Assembly (NCBI GenBank): GCA_020628175.1
Contig: JAHDFK010000005.1
Location: 1 to 56,770 of the forward strand
Length of the DNA: 56,770 nucleotides
Direction of reading: 5' to 3'
From: Wenyingzhuangia sp.
GTDB lineage: Bacteria; Bacteroidota; Bacteroidia; Flavobacteriales; Flavobacteriaceae
Positions 1 through 8,370 of this stretch are shown one piece after another; the stretch's first letter is position 1; every line of letters starts with the position of its first letter. Below the pieces are notes generated by a model. That model was given only the letters and a program-made list of their open reading frames with translations, was not told where the DNA came from and searched no databases. The translations under genes and the position numbers were made by a program.

Positions 1-21
1 AATTACTACCTTGCTTGTATA

Positions 22-276
22 TTAATCTTTGTAACGATTATTCAGGACGTCACACAATTTAAAAGAAACATTTTCAATGTTATCTATTGTGAGTTCATTG
101 GTATCATCCTCATAGGTTTCAAAATAGTTCCCTATCAATTGATCTTTATAGACTGAGCTTATTTCTATAATATGTTGCTCTTTATTTTGAGCTATAATTA
201 CAGAAGTACTCAATAGCAAAAACAACAACAAATTTTGTCTAATCCATTTTATTCTGTATTCTAAAACACATTTCAT
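22..276 (-). CDS. Small secreted protein of unknown function
   Basis: An 84-residue protein that I do not recognise. Residues about 14-29 form a hydrophobic stretch ending in a plausible signal peptidase I site (IIAQ/NK), so export to the periplasm or beyond is likely. The mature part of about 55 residues is acidic, rich in Asn, Asp, Glu and Thr, and has one Cys. It lies upstream-to-downstream after the MscS-like gene on the same strand, about 60 bp away, and could be read from the same transcript. Reality as a gene rests on the signal peptide and the strand agreement only. Confidence 0.45.
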   Translation of the reverse strand: MKCVLEYRIKWIRQNLLLFLLLSTSVIIAQNKEQHIIEISSVYKDQLIGNYFETYEDDTNELTIDNIENVSFKLCDVLNNRYKD

Positions 277-335
277 AAGTAGGGATAATTGTTCTGTTTT
301 CTAAATATTTTTTCTAGGGATAAACTATAAAACAA

Positions 336-839
336 CTAGTCTTTGTTTGTTTCTAATATTTCAATACTCTTTTGTAAGACCAAATAGTTAGGTATGGTTA
401 GTTTTCTTCCATCATCAGTTATCATAAACAAATAAAACCCTGTAATATCTATTACAGTACCCGTCCATTCATAATCTTTATCTAAAATTTTTATTCTATG
501 ACCTAATCTTAATGGATGACTAAAAAATAAGATAATACTTGCAGTAAGATTTGATAAAATAGACCATTGTGCAAAAAAACCAACTCCTAAAACAGCCAAT
601 ACAGAAGAAATAAAAACAGTAAATTGCTTCATGTCTACACCCCAAATAATAGAAAAACCTACAAACGCAATAAGATAAACAAACATTGACAATAGCTTAA
701 CTATAATTTTCTTTCTATTCAAATCAATATCTCTTAACAAACTAAACTTTTTTAAAGATCGTTTGATGATAAACATTAACAAAAATACAAGTACCAATAA
801 TAAAAGTGAATAGATCAATTCTGACTTAAAACTTAACAT
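336..839 (-). CDS. Short MscS-family mechanosensitive channel protein
   Basis: A 167-residue inner-membrane protein. Residues about 8-26, 50-68 and 72-102 are hydrophobic; the last matches the pore-lining helix of MscS with its Gly/Ala-rich face, followed by the MscS beta domain (HPLRLGHRIKI, then WTGTVIDITGFY). It lacks the C-terminal alpha/beta vestibule of full MscS (about 280 residues), so it is a minimal form. It follows CorA on the same strand with only 27 bp between them, suggesting co-transcription of an ion channel and a magnesium channel. The gap is a 24-bp ATTA repeat that sits where its ribosome-binding region should be. Function is inferred from family similarity. Confidence 0.8.
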   Translation of the reverse strand: MLSFKSELIYSLLLLVLVFLLMFIIKRSLKKFSLLRDIDLNRKKIIVKLLSMFVYLIAFVGFSIIWGVDMKQFTVFISSVLAVLGVGFFAQWSILSNLTASIILFFSHPLRLGHRIKILDKDYEWTGTVIDITGFYLFMITDDGRKLTIPNYLVLQKSIEILETNKD

Positions 840-845
840 ATCTTC

Positions 846-869
846 ATTAATTAATTAATTAATTAATTA
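846..869. repeat. ATTA tetranucleotide tract (6 units)
   Basis: Six perfect ATTA units fill the space between the stop codon of corA (867-869 on the minus strand, inside the tract) and the start of the MscS-like gene at 839. Slippage would change the spacing just upstream of the downstream start codon. Confidence 0.9.
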
Positions 870-1925
870 CAACCATTTTTTATTTTTAAAATAAAACAAC
901 ATCCCTACAAAAATAGCAATCATTACTCCCCATAATATAAAATAACCATTTGCTGCTTTCAGTTCGGGAATGTTTTCAAAATTCATTCCGTAAATACCTG
1001 CAATAAATGTTAGCGGAATAAAAATAGTAGCAATAATAGTAAGTACTTTCATTACTTCATTCATTTTATTACTAATATTTGTCATGTACATATCCATTAA
1101 CCCCCAAAGCATGTCTCTATATATTTCAATAGTTTCTATCACTTGGATGGTATGATCGTATAAATCGCGAAAATAGTTTTTTGTTTTAGATACAATTAGC
1201 TCCGTTTCTGTTTTTTCTAACTTACTTACAACTTCTCGTAAGGGAAAAATTGACCTTCTAATTTTTAATGCCTCCCTTTTTAAATTTTGAATTTCTTGAA
1301 CAGTACTCTCGTCTGCTGTGGTAAAAATACTTTCTTCTATAGATTCTATTTTTTCACCCAATGTTTCAATAATTAAAAAATAATTATCTACTACAGCATC
1401 CATTAAAGCATACAATAAATAGTCTGCTTTCGCAGATCTTACAATACCTTTTGCTTTTCTAATTCGTTCTCTTATCGGATCAAATACATCGCCATCGGCC
1501 TCTTGAAAAGATAAAATATAATTATCACCTAACACCAAACTAATATGCTCAACTTTTAGGTTTTGGTTTGCATCATAATAAAGCATTTTAAAAATTACGA
1601 ATAAGTAATTTTCATATTCGTCTATTTTTGGTCGCTGTTGTGGACTCACAATATCTTCTAATGTTAACGGATGTAAATTGTAATGAGTTCCTATAGCTTT
1701 TATCTCGTTTACATTAGATAGACCATTTATATTTATCCATGTAGTTGTATCTGTTGCTCTGTATAAAAAACAATCTTCAATACATTCGAACTCTTTTTCT
1801 TCGTATTCTGTTTTTGTATAATCAAAAACATCAATAAAAGTATCATGATCTGTTTTGTGTCCTGTATATATAACAGAACCTGGAGCAGCACCAATTTTAG
1901 ATTTAATTTTAGAATTTTGTTTCAT
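867..1925 (-). CDS. corA: CorA-type magnesium/cobalt transporter
   Basis: A 352-residue pentameric inner-membrane Mg2+ channel. The N-terminal cytoplasmic domain (about 1-285) includes a long helical stalk; two membrane helices near the C-terminus (about 292-312 and 326-345) flank the family signature GMN (IYGMNFENIP), which forms the selectivity loop. Length and order match CorA of the Thermotoga type. It is first in a minus-strand pair with the short MscS-like gene. The 5' side is the 976-bp scar region, so any promoter lies between 1926 and about 2100; I see no clear consensus. Confidence 0.93.
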   Translation of the reverse strand: MKQNSKIKSKIGAAPGSVIYTGHKTDHDTFIDVFDYTKTEYEEKEFECIEDCFLYRATDTTTWININGLSNVNEIKAIGTHYNLHPLTLEDIVSPQQRPKIDEYENYLFVIFKMLYYDANQNLKVEHISLVLGDNYILSFQEADGDVFDPIRERIRKAKGIVRSAKADYLLYALMDAVVDNYFLIIETLGEKIESIEESIFTTADESTVQEIQNLKREALKIRRSIFPLREVVSKLEKTETELIVSKTKNYFRDLYDHTIQVIETIEIYRDMLWGLMDMYMTNISNKMNEVMKVLTIIATIFIPLTFIAGIYGMNFENIPELKAANGYFILWGVMIAIFVGMLFYFKNKKWL

Positions 1926-2146
1926 CTTCTAATTATCCGTTTAAAACTTGTTACAATCTATCATTTAAAAATGAAATATGTTATTAAATGGATCGAAATT
2001 TAAAGCATAAAAAAAACTCACAGTAAAAACTATGGGTTTAATCGTAAATTAAATAATAAATTTATTGTCTTAATTTCAATTTTTTTATTACAAACACACA
2101 ATGTGATACTAAAAGAATTATAACAAAACTATTTTATAATTTATTA
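1926..2146. other. Non-coding AT-rich upstream region of corA
   Basis: No coding potential seen on either strand. A weak stem (ctcacagt/actatggg, near 2018-2038) flanked by an A-run is the only structure. The region joins the corA 5' end to the GH16 remnant. Confidence 0.4.
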
Positions 2147-2262
2147 TTATTCTTTCTTTTGAAAATATCTAACATAATCTACCTTCATACTTGTACCATC
2201 AATAGCTTCGGTAACTTCTCCTCCTATTCTTGCTTTCAGAATCGCTAAACTTAATAAGATGG
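2147..2262 (-). pseudogene. 3' remnant of a second GH16 glycoside hydrolase gene
   Basis: The minus strand encodes a 37-residue open stretch ending in tandem stops, nearly identical to residues about 385-421 of the intact GH16 at 8371-9639 (shared IGGEVT-AIDGTSMKVDYVRY). The differences are conservative (Arg to Lys, Asp to Glu, and silent changes), which suggests that the lost gene was a working paralogue rather than a fresh copy. Homology stops abruptly at about 2262, where IS-like sequence begins. There is no start codon and no catalytic region. Confidence 0.8.
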
Positions 2263-2263
2263 T

Positions 2264-2552
2264 GTGTCTAATTTTATTGATAGGATTTTCTAAGGTATAT
2301 GATGTAACTTAAAAACCATATCAAAATCTAATTTCACAAAAAAATAAACAAACCATAGTTGATCTAGTGAATTCTGGTCAAAAAATAAGTGCTTTAAGTA
2401 AAGAATATTCTAATGCACAAACTCTGATTTATAAATGGTGTATAGATTTAAAAAATGAAACAGAAGCCTTTAAAGGTGAGGCTACCCTAGCTTCATAGAA
2501 AGAAAATTGAGAATTAAAAAAGGCTTTAAAAAATGTTCAAGAAAAACGTGAT
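2264..2552 (+). pseudogene. Decayed IS3-type transposase orfA fragment
   Basis: From 2313 the plus strand reads as a helix-turn-helix transposase N-terminus (IVDLVNSGQKISALSKEYS, then TLIYKWCIDLKNE) followed by a Leu/Lys coiled coil (ELKKALKNVQEK), the layout of IS3/IS150-type OrfA. It has no start codon, in-frame stops at about 2497 and 2509, and no orfB. The 50 bp from TGTGTCTAAT at 2264 could be the left IS end, which would place the insertion inside the GH16 remnant. Family assignment is by motif only. Confidence 0.6.
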
Positions 2553-2557
2553 AAGCC

Positions 2558-2742
2558 GAGTTCGATTAACATTTATATTATAAGTTACTGATTTATAATA
2601 TAAAATATAATTTATGAAGTTCTGCAAGGTCTTTTTTAACCTTGTAGATATATTTTATTTCGCTTGTTTACACCTATCAGGTTATAAAACTTAGCAGAAT
2701 TAACTTAGTCATTTGATTATTAATCCGCTAATAATCGAACTC
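2558..2742. repeat. Inverted-repeat-bounded element with REP-like hairpins
   Basis: The 11-bp arms GAGTTCGATTA (2558-2568) and TAATCGAACTC (2732-2742) are perfect inverted repeats bounding 185 bp. Inside are a 12-bp perfect stem (2572-2583 with 2593-2604) and a second stem-loop, 2622-2630 with 2639-2647 (CTGCAAGGT / ACCTTGTAG), resembling palindromes scattered in flavobacterial intergenic DNA. There is no coding capacity. It may be a MITE or a nested set of REP elements that truncated the IS fragment. Confidence 0.55.
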
Positions 2743-2867
2743 AGGTTGATATATTAAAAAAGACGTTCTCATCTTTTTTGTTAATAGCAGTTAACATTTG
2801 AATAAATTTGAATCAAGATCATCTTTTTTTGAGACAAAATTGATGAAACATTACTGCTATCAAGCTA

Positions 2868-2875
2868 TAGTTTTG
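2868..2875 (+). promoter_or_regulatory. Putative -7 element for the GH35 gene
   Basis: TAGTTTTG fits the Bacteroidota TAnnTTTG consensus and lies 26 bp before the ATG at 2902. The nearest upstream TTG is 25 bp away, longer than usual, so support is modest. Confidence 0.35.
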
Positions 2876-2901
2876 ATGTATTCATTAGAAAAATTATATA
2901 C

Positions 2902-5337
2902 ATGAAACACTACAAAAAACTATTATTTTCAATACTATGCATACTCTATTCGAGTATTTATGGGCAACAAAAATCCATAACAATCAAATCACCTTATAGT
3001 TTTGACATCAGTAATTTTAAAAAGAAAAAGCTTAACATTTTAAAAAAATTAAAAGGTGATAATCCAAATGGCGATTTTATTGCTGTAAACAATCAACACA
3101 TAACCAAAAACGGAAAACCTTGGATTCCCATTACTGGAGAATTTCATTTTTCTAGATATCCAGAAGCGTTTTGGGAAGATGCCATCTTAAAAATGAAATC
3201 ATCAGGATTAACAGCGATTGCCTCATATGTCCTATGGAGTTATCATGAAGAATTTGAAGGACAATGGAACTGGAAAGGCAATAGAAATTTACGGAAATTT
3301 GTACAACTTTGTGCTAAGCATGATATGATGGTTTTCCTTCGTATTGGTCCTTGGGCACATGCTGAAGCAAGATACGGAGCTCATCCTGACTGGTTACTCA
3401 AAAAAAACACCCCCGAAACTTTAAGATCTATACATCCAAATTACCTTGAACCTACTCGAAAATTATATACTCAGATTGCCGCTCAAATTGAAGGATTATA
3501 TTGGAAAGACGGAGGGCCCATTTTTGCCATACAATTGGACAATGAAAATTGGGAACATGGAGAAGGCAAAGGCGAAGTATTAATGGAAGCAGAAAAACGT
3601 ATAGCTTTAGATTTAGGAATTAAAGTACCTATTTACACTTGTACTGGCTGGGCAGATGCTGAATTTCCGCAAGGAGAAATGATTCCAACATTTGGTTCTT
3701 ATGCAGATTACTTTTGGTCTGAAGCCGATACACTATATCGTGGTCCTTCGTATAGTTTTAGTAAAATCCGTGCAGATGGTCAAATTGGTACTGATTGGGG
3801 GTATGAAAATATCGAAAACGAGCGTTATACTGAAAATCCAAACTTTACTTGTGAAACAGGTACTGGAATGAATGTCGCTTATCATAGGCGAACTAATCTA
3901 GATGCAAAAGATAATGGCGCTTTATCACTTGTTGAAATTGGAAATGGAACAAATCTGATGGGATATTTTATTTTTCATGGAGGAAGACATGCCATGGATC
4001 AATCTACTAGAACAAATGAAAGTTTAGAAACAGGCTTTAATGATAATGCAGTAGTAAGTAACGATTTTCAGGCGGCCATAAGTGAATATGGCGAAGTACG
4101 AAATTGGTATTACGAATACTTGCTACAATTTGGTTTCATAAACAACTTTGGAGAACAACTTGCAACCATGCAACCTGTAATACCCGATGAACTCGATAGG
4201 AATCCGGAGTCTTCTAAATTGTTACAAAGAGCAATTAGAACCGATGGAAATTCAGGATTTTTATTTGTTTCAAATCATGCTGCAAATGATACCATTTATC
4301 CTTTTAAAAATGTTCAATTTGACATTCAATTAAAAGATAAAAAAATAAGCATTCCTAATACACCCATCGAAGTTTCTAAAAGTGCCTATTTCTTTTGGCC
4401 TTTTAATATGAGTTTGGATAATATTACACTAGATTATGCTACAGCTCAACCTTTTGGCAAAATAAGTCAAAATAATACTTACATTTTTTCTGAAACTGAT
4501 GGAATAGATACTGAATACGTCTTTGAGGGAGATCTAAGTGAACAGATTTCAGGAAATAATATTAAAATTACCAAAAACAAAAACCAGACAATTGTTACAA
4601 CTAAAGGTAGCTTTGATTCTTATTTTGAAATTAATACACCATTTCAGAATACCGTTCGTATTTTAACCCTTACCACATATCAGGCCAAGCATAGTTATCA
4701 GCAAGATGATTTTATTTACGTTTCTGATGCTGAAGTGCTTTTATTCAATTCAGAAAAGCTAGAGGTAATAAGCCCTAAAACAAAAAATAATGTATGGGTA
4801 TATCCTCCGAAGCCTATTATTGACCAACCCTCCACCCTAGATGGACAGTTCAGAAAATATGCTTTTAATTTTAGAAAAGTAATTCCTGATTTTTCATTTA
4901 AAAAAATGAAAAGCTATGAGAAAATAGCATACAAAGGGCGATACGTAAAAGGCAATCCTAGGGTTGGTGTCCCTGAGGATTCTTACTTCCAAAAAGGAGA
5001 AATCATTTCGCTTGATTGCCCGACTTATATTTCTGAAAATCTTCATGATTTACGTTTTGAAATTGACTATAAAGCCAGTGCTGGAAGATGCTATGTAGCA
5101 GACCAACTCGTTGCTGATAATTATTATAATGGTGAAAAATGGGTATTAAGTTATAACCACTTATTTAAAGATGTTGATAATACAGCGGTAACCTTACATT
5201 TTATTCCACTTCAAAAAGAGGATCCTATTTATATCAATGGAAACTACTGGCCAAACATTGCTAAACAAGACTATGTATTGGATACAAAAAGCATACAAGC
5301 AATACCTGTATACAAAACAAGCATAAAGCTTCGCTAA
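2902..5337 (+). CDS. GH35-family beta-galactosidase, secreted
   Basis: An 811-residue enzyme with a signal peptide (cut near GQQ, residue about 22). The catalytic barrel spans about 60-400 and has the GH35 pattern: GEFHFSRYPEAFW, the MKSSGLTAI-type segment, LRIGPWAHAE, and QLDNE with likely acid/base Glu215. Glu318 (CETGTG) is a likely nucleophile because it lies about 45 residues before FHGG, as in known GH35 enzymes. The C-terminal 400 residues are beta-rich accessory domains. It should remove terminal beta-galactose from oligosaccharides in the periplasm or at the cell surface. No T9SS tail or lipobox. It converges on the propeller/AraC regulator and lies outside the main operon. Exact substrate is inferred from the GH117/GH16 neighbours. 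Confidence 0.85.
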   Translation: MKHYKKLLFSILCILYSSIYGQQKSITIKSPYSFDISNFKKKKLNILKKLKGDNPNGDFIAVNNQHITKNGKPWIPITGEFHFSRYPEAFWEDAILKMKSSGLTAIASYVLWSYHEEFEGQWNWKGNRNLRKFVQLCAKHDMMVFLRIGPWAHAEARYGAHPDWLLKKNTPETLRSIHPNYLEPTRKLYTQIAAQIEGLYWKDGGPIFAIQLDNENWEHGEGKGEVLMEAEKRIALDLGIKVPIYTCTGWADAEFPQGEMIPTFGSYADYFWSEADTLYRGPSYSFSKIRADGQIGTDWGYENIENERYTENPNFTCETGTGMNVAYHRRTNLDAKDNGALSLVEIGNGTNLMGYFIFHGGRHAMDQSTRTNESLETGFNDNAVVSNDFQAAISEYGEVRNWYYEYLLQFGFINNFGEQLATMQPVIPDELDRNPESSKLLQRAIRTDGNSGFLFVSNHAANDTIYPFKNVQFDIQLKDKKISIPNTPIEVSKSAYFFWPFNMSLDNITLDYATAQPFGKISQNNTYIFSETDGIDTEYVFEGDLSEQISGNNIKITKNKNQTIVTTKGSFDSYFEINTPFQNTVRILTLTTYQAKHSYQQDDFIYVSDAEVLLFNSEKLEVISPKTKNNVWVYPPKPIIDQPSTLDGQFRKYAFNFRKVIPDFSFKKMKSYEKIAYKGRYVKGNPRVGVPEDSYFQKGEIISLDCPTYISENLHDLRFEIDYKASAGRCYVADQLVADNYYNGEKWVLSYNHLFKDVDNTAVTLHFIPLQKEDPIYINGNYWPNIAKQDYVLDTKSIQAIPVYKTSIKLR

Positions 5338-5346
5338 TCAAAGTCT

Positions 5347-5370
5347 AGGTCAAACGATATCGTTTGGCCT
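5347..5370. terminator. Palindrome between converging GH35 and regulator genes
   Basis: AGGTCAAACGAT and ATCGTTTGGCCT form a 24-bp dyad with a single G-U type mismatch, overlapping the last codon of the minus-strand regulator and lying 10 bp after the GH35 stop. Its position suits a bidirectional terminator, but it lacks a loop and a strong T-run, so an operator is also possible. Confidence 0.4.
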
Positions 5371-8076
5371 ATTCTCTTTTCTAAACTGAAGAGGAGTTTG
5401 CCCGGTAAGTTCCTTAAAGTTAATTCGGAATTGTGAATTGCTTTTAAAACCTACTGTAAAACCTATTTCAGAAATAGGAGTATCCTCATAAACCAGTAAT
5501 TCTTTTGCTCTTTCCAATCTATAATTTCTCAAATATCTAGAAGCGGTAACCCCTTTTATTTTTTTAAATTTTCGATAAAAAGTAGCTCTGCTCATAAAAA
5601 GCAAATTACTAAGGTTCTCAACATTAAATTCAGTATCTGTATAATGTTGTTTTAGGATCTCATCTACTTGTTGCAAAAGATTTTCTTGTTCTTGTTCTTT
5701 TTCTTGTTCTTGTTTCTTCTCAAAAGTTTTAATCGGTTCATCTTTAATTTGCTCTACGTTATTAGGTATTGGAATAGTAGATTTAATTTGCCTTTTTTTT
5801 CTTTTTATTATAATGGATGAAAAGAAATATAAACTCCCCAACCCAAATACGAAAAGCAATATTTTGAATTTACTAAAGCGAGAAGATGATTTAGTAAACA
5901 AGGGTATAGTTACTGTTTTTCCCCAATAGGTTTCATTATTAGCAATACTTAACTGAAGCGTATCTTGAGAATTAATAGCCTCATTTTTTAAATTAAATTT
6001 GTTCGAACTTGAATAATTCCACAGACTATCTTTTCCTAAAATTTTATATTTAATTTTTAAATGATTAGGAAACTTAAACGGATATGCTGTTACTTTAACA
6101 GATGTACTAGAAGCTTTTTTATCTATAAGTAATCCATTATCCCCTATTTCTTTATCATTCAGATTATTATTTGAATTCGTAATAACAATCTGTTGCGAAT
6201 TTCTTTTAGGTGTAAACTTTGTATTGATTTTAATGATATCATCATAACCTCCAAAAAATAAATTACCATTAGTATCTTTAAAATGAGCATCTTCATTAAA
6301 ACGTTCTGAATTCAAAACGGAATTAACTTCATTAGTTTCTAAATGTATACTTTGGATACCATTAGAACACGCAGCCCAAACCATATTCTCGCATTTATAA
6401 ACTGCATAAGTAATATTACTACTAAGTCCATTTTTTTCAGAAAAATGACTAACGACCTTTTTTTCTTCTAAATCATATACATCTATACCAGAGTTGGAAG
6501 CAATCCACAATTGATTACCATAAATAGAGATATCATAAATTTTATTATCACTAAAACCTACATCATCTTTCAACATACGTTGGTATTTTTTTAGGTCTTT
6601 ACTTATAAATACTAAACCATAGGTATTTTGAACTATCCAAAAGTTACCTCTATTATCGACTTCAATATCTCGAATACCTTTCCAGATACTTATACCATTT
6701 TGATGCTTCGGAAAATATGATAAATCCCCATTATTTATATCTAAAATCGCAATATGCTCATCCCCGGTCAATAAGATATACTTATCGTTTAATTGCTTAA
6801 TAGTATAACTTTGATATGGCCAAGAAAAATTGTAATCGTTGTCAAGTGTTTCAAATCTATCTTTTTTAGGATTTAATTTGAGTACTCCCTTAAGTGTAGA
6901 AATCCAAATATTTCCGTACCCATCTTCTATGATTTCATTAACGCCCTCGACTTTATATCTTTTATCATTTAAATCATAATAATCGACATAATGCTTTACA
7001 ATAGTATCATTTTGTAATAAGGCAACTCCATTTTGTATAAAACCTACCCAAATTGATCCTTTTTTAGAATTACAAATAGCAGAATTTACTACAGGATTAA
7101 ATTTAAAATAATTAGTAGGTAACACATATCTGTCGTAAAAATCTTCTGCACTATTCTGATAGTAATACAATCCATATTGCCCTGTGCCAAACCACAAGTC
7201 TCCATTGTGGTCTTCTGCTAATTTCAATACTATTTTACCTTTCAAATAGTGCTTTCTGCTTTTGATCTTTGGATTTCTATTGAAAGCATACACACCGTTA
7301 TAGGTGCTTACCCAAAAATGAGATGATGTTATTAAGAAATCTGTAATCTGAGAAATCGGAGTGTGTAAAGATTCAAAAGTTATCCGTTTTTTTATGGATT
7401 CAAAGTTCTTATCAAACTCATAAATTCCGCTTTGATTTATCCCTAAAAAACCTCCGTTGGTAGTTGCTTTACCTTTAATAAGGTCAAGGTTTCTTATCTT
7501 GACTTTAACTGGATAATTCAATGACTCTTCTATACGGTAGACTGATTTCTCTGCAATACTAAACACTTGGTCTTTCACACAAATCAAATCAGTGATACCT
7601 TTACTATGTTCTATTTCAACAAAATCATTTGAAATAATATCTAAATAGCCTAATCTTAAAGAATTTGCGATCCATAATCTGTGTTGATTACTTTGATAAA
7701 CCATTTTATTCCAACCCTCAACAACAAAATCATCGAGTTGAGTATTATTAACGGAATTTATCGTGTTGGTTTTACTAGAATATAAATGTAAATTTCCTTT
7801 AGTAGTCAATATCCAAAGACTATCATTAGACACGTTTAAAAGGGATACAATCTCATTGTCTTCTAAACCGCTTGAAGCCTTTTTAAATACTTCAAATGTA
7901 TTACCATCAAACTTATTTAAACCATTTCTAGTACCACACCATAAGTTGCCAAACGTATCAAAACACATATCATAAACTGTAGGCTGAGAAAGCCCACTAT
8001 CTGTATCTAAAGATTTTAATCTTTGCCCATTAACAGTTATAAAGTGAATAAAAAAAAAGAGTGCAATAAACCTCAA
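5350..8076 (-). CDS. Membrane-spanning propeller/AraC regulator without kinase or receiver
   Basis: A 908-residue one-component glycan regulator. Residues 1-18 are a signal peptide; about 20-640 hold repeated beta-propeller motifs (GNLWCGTRNGLNKFDG, GDLWFGTGQYGLY, GNIWISTLKGVLKL) as in hybrid two-component sensors; about 650-725 is a Y_Y_Y-like domain; 738-757 is one membrane helix followed by RKKR; about 805-898 is an AraC-type double HTH. The histidine kinase and receiver found in hybrid two-component systems are absent, so periplasmic sensing is linked to DNA binding across one helix. The linker is Glu/Gln-rich and encoded by a TTCTTG-type repeat near 5682-5717. The start is TTG at 8076, supported by AAGGAG 6 bp upstream. 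It follows the GH16 operon by 294 bp. Confidence 0.85.
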   Translation of the reverse strand: MRFIALFFFIHFITVNGQRLKSLDTDSGLSQPTVYDMCFDTFGNLWCGTRNGLNKFDGNTFEVFKKASSGLEDNEIVSLLNVSNDSLWILTTKGNLHLYSSKTNTINSVNNTQLDDFVVEGWNKMVYQSNQHRLWIANSLRLGYLDIISNDFVEIEHSKGITDLICVKDQVFSIAEKSVYRIEESLNYPVKVKIRNLDLIKGKATTNGGFLGINQSGIYEFDKNFESIKKRITFESLHTPISQITDFLITSSHFWVSTYNGVYAFNRNPKIKSRKHYLKGKIVLKLAEDHNGDLWFGTGQYGLYYYQNSAEDFYDRYVLPTNYFKFNPVVNSAICNSKKGSIWVGFIQNGVALLQNDTIVKHYVDYYDLNDKRYKVEGVNEIIEDGYGNIWISTLKGVLKLNPKKDRFETLDNDYNFSWPYQSYTIKQLNDKYILLTGDEHIAILDINNGDLSYFPKHQNGISIWKGIRDIEVDNRGNFWIVQNTYGLVFISKDLKKYQRMLKDDVGFSDNKIYDISIYGNQLWIASNSGIDVYDLEEKKVVSHFSEKNGLSSNITYAVYKCENMVWAACSNGIQSIHLETNEVNSVLNSERFNEDAHFKDTNGNLFFGGYDDIIKINTKFTPKRNSQQIVITNSNNNLNDKEIGDNGLLIDKKASSTSVKVTAYPFKFPNHLKIKYKILGKDSLWNYSSSNKFNLKNEAINSQDTLQLSIANNETYWGKTVTIPLFTKSSSRFSKFKILLFVFGLGSLYFFSSIIIKRKKRQIKSTIPIPNNVEQIKDEPIKTFEKKQEQEKEQEQENLLQQVDEILKQHYTDTEFNVENLSNLLFMSRATFYRKFKKIKGVTASRYLRNYRLERAKELLVYEDTPISEIGFTVGFKSNSQFRINFKELTGQTPLQFRKENRPNDIV

Positions 8077-8370
8077 AATGCTCCTTGTGATTACAGATAT
8101 TAATTTGTTTAAAATTACAATATAGAGAAATTCTGTAGTAGTAGTAATGTTAAATTGACTCTAGTTTACGATATTTTTAAAACATTTGTTTTAGGTAGTC
8201 ACTTTTTACTTTTAGTAATATTACTTGCTTTAGGTAGTCCGAAAATAGCCATAAACCAAGATTCACCTAATCTATTTACACCGCCAAAGGGTGGGATACT
8301 CAATGGCTTACTTTAAAATTTTAATGATATTTTCTTTAAGTGCCTCCTTAGCTTGATTCATCGTAATTTA
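8077..8370. other. Spacer between GH16 and the regulator with a possible gene remnant
   Basis: After the GH16 stop the minus strand has a 17-codon open stretch (8309-8361 region, NQAKEALKEN and so on to a stop), then no sustained frame. It may be the tail of a deleted gene. The 11-bp direct repeat TTTAGGTAGTC occurs at 8190-8200 and 8229-8239. The regulator promoter probably lies in 8085-8180. No terminator hairpin for the glycan operon is seen. Confidence 0.35.

Noticed and set aside
8200..8370. Possible extra gene after GH16 (NQAKEALKEN stretch)
   Set aside because: Only 17 codons, no start context; kept as a possible remnant in the spacer entry, not as a gene.
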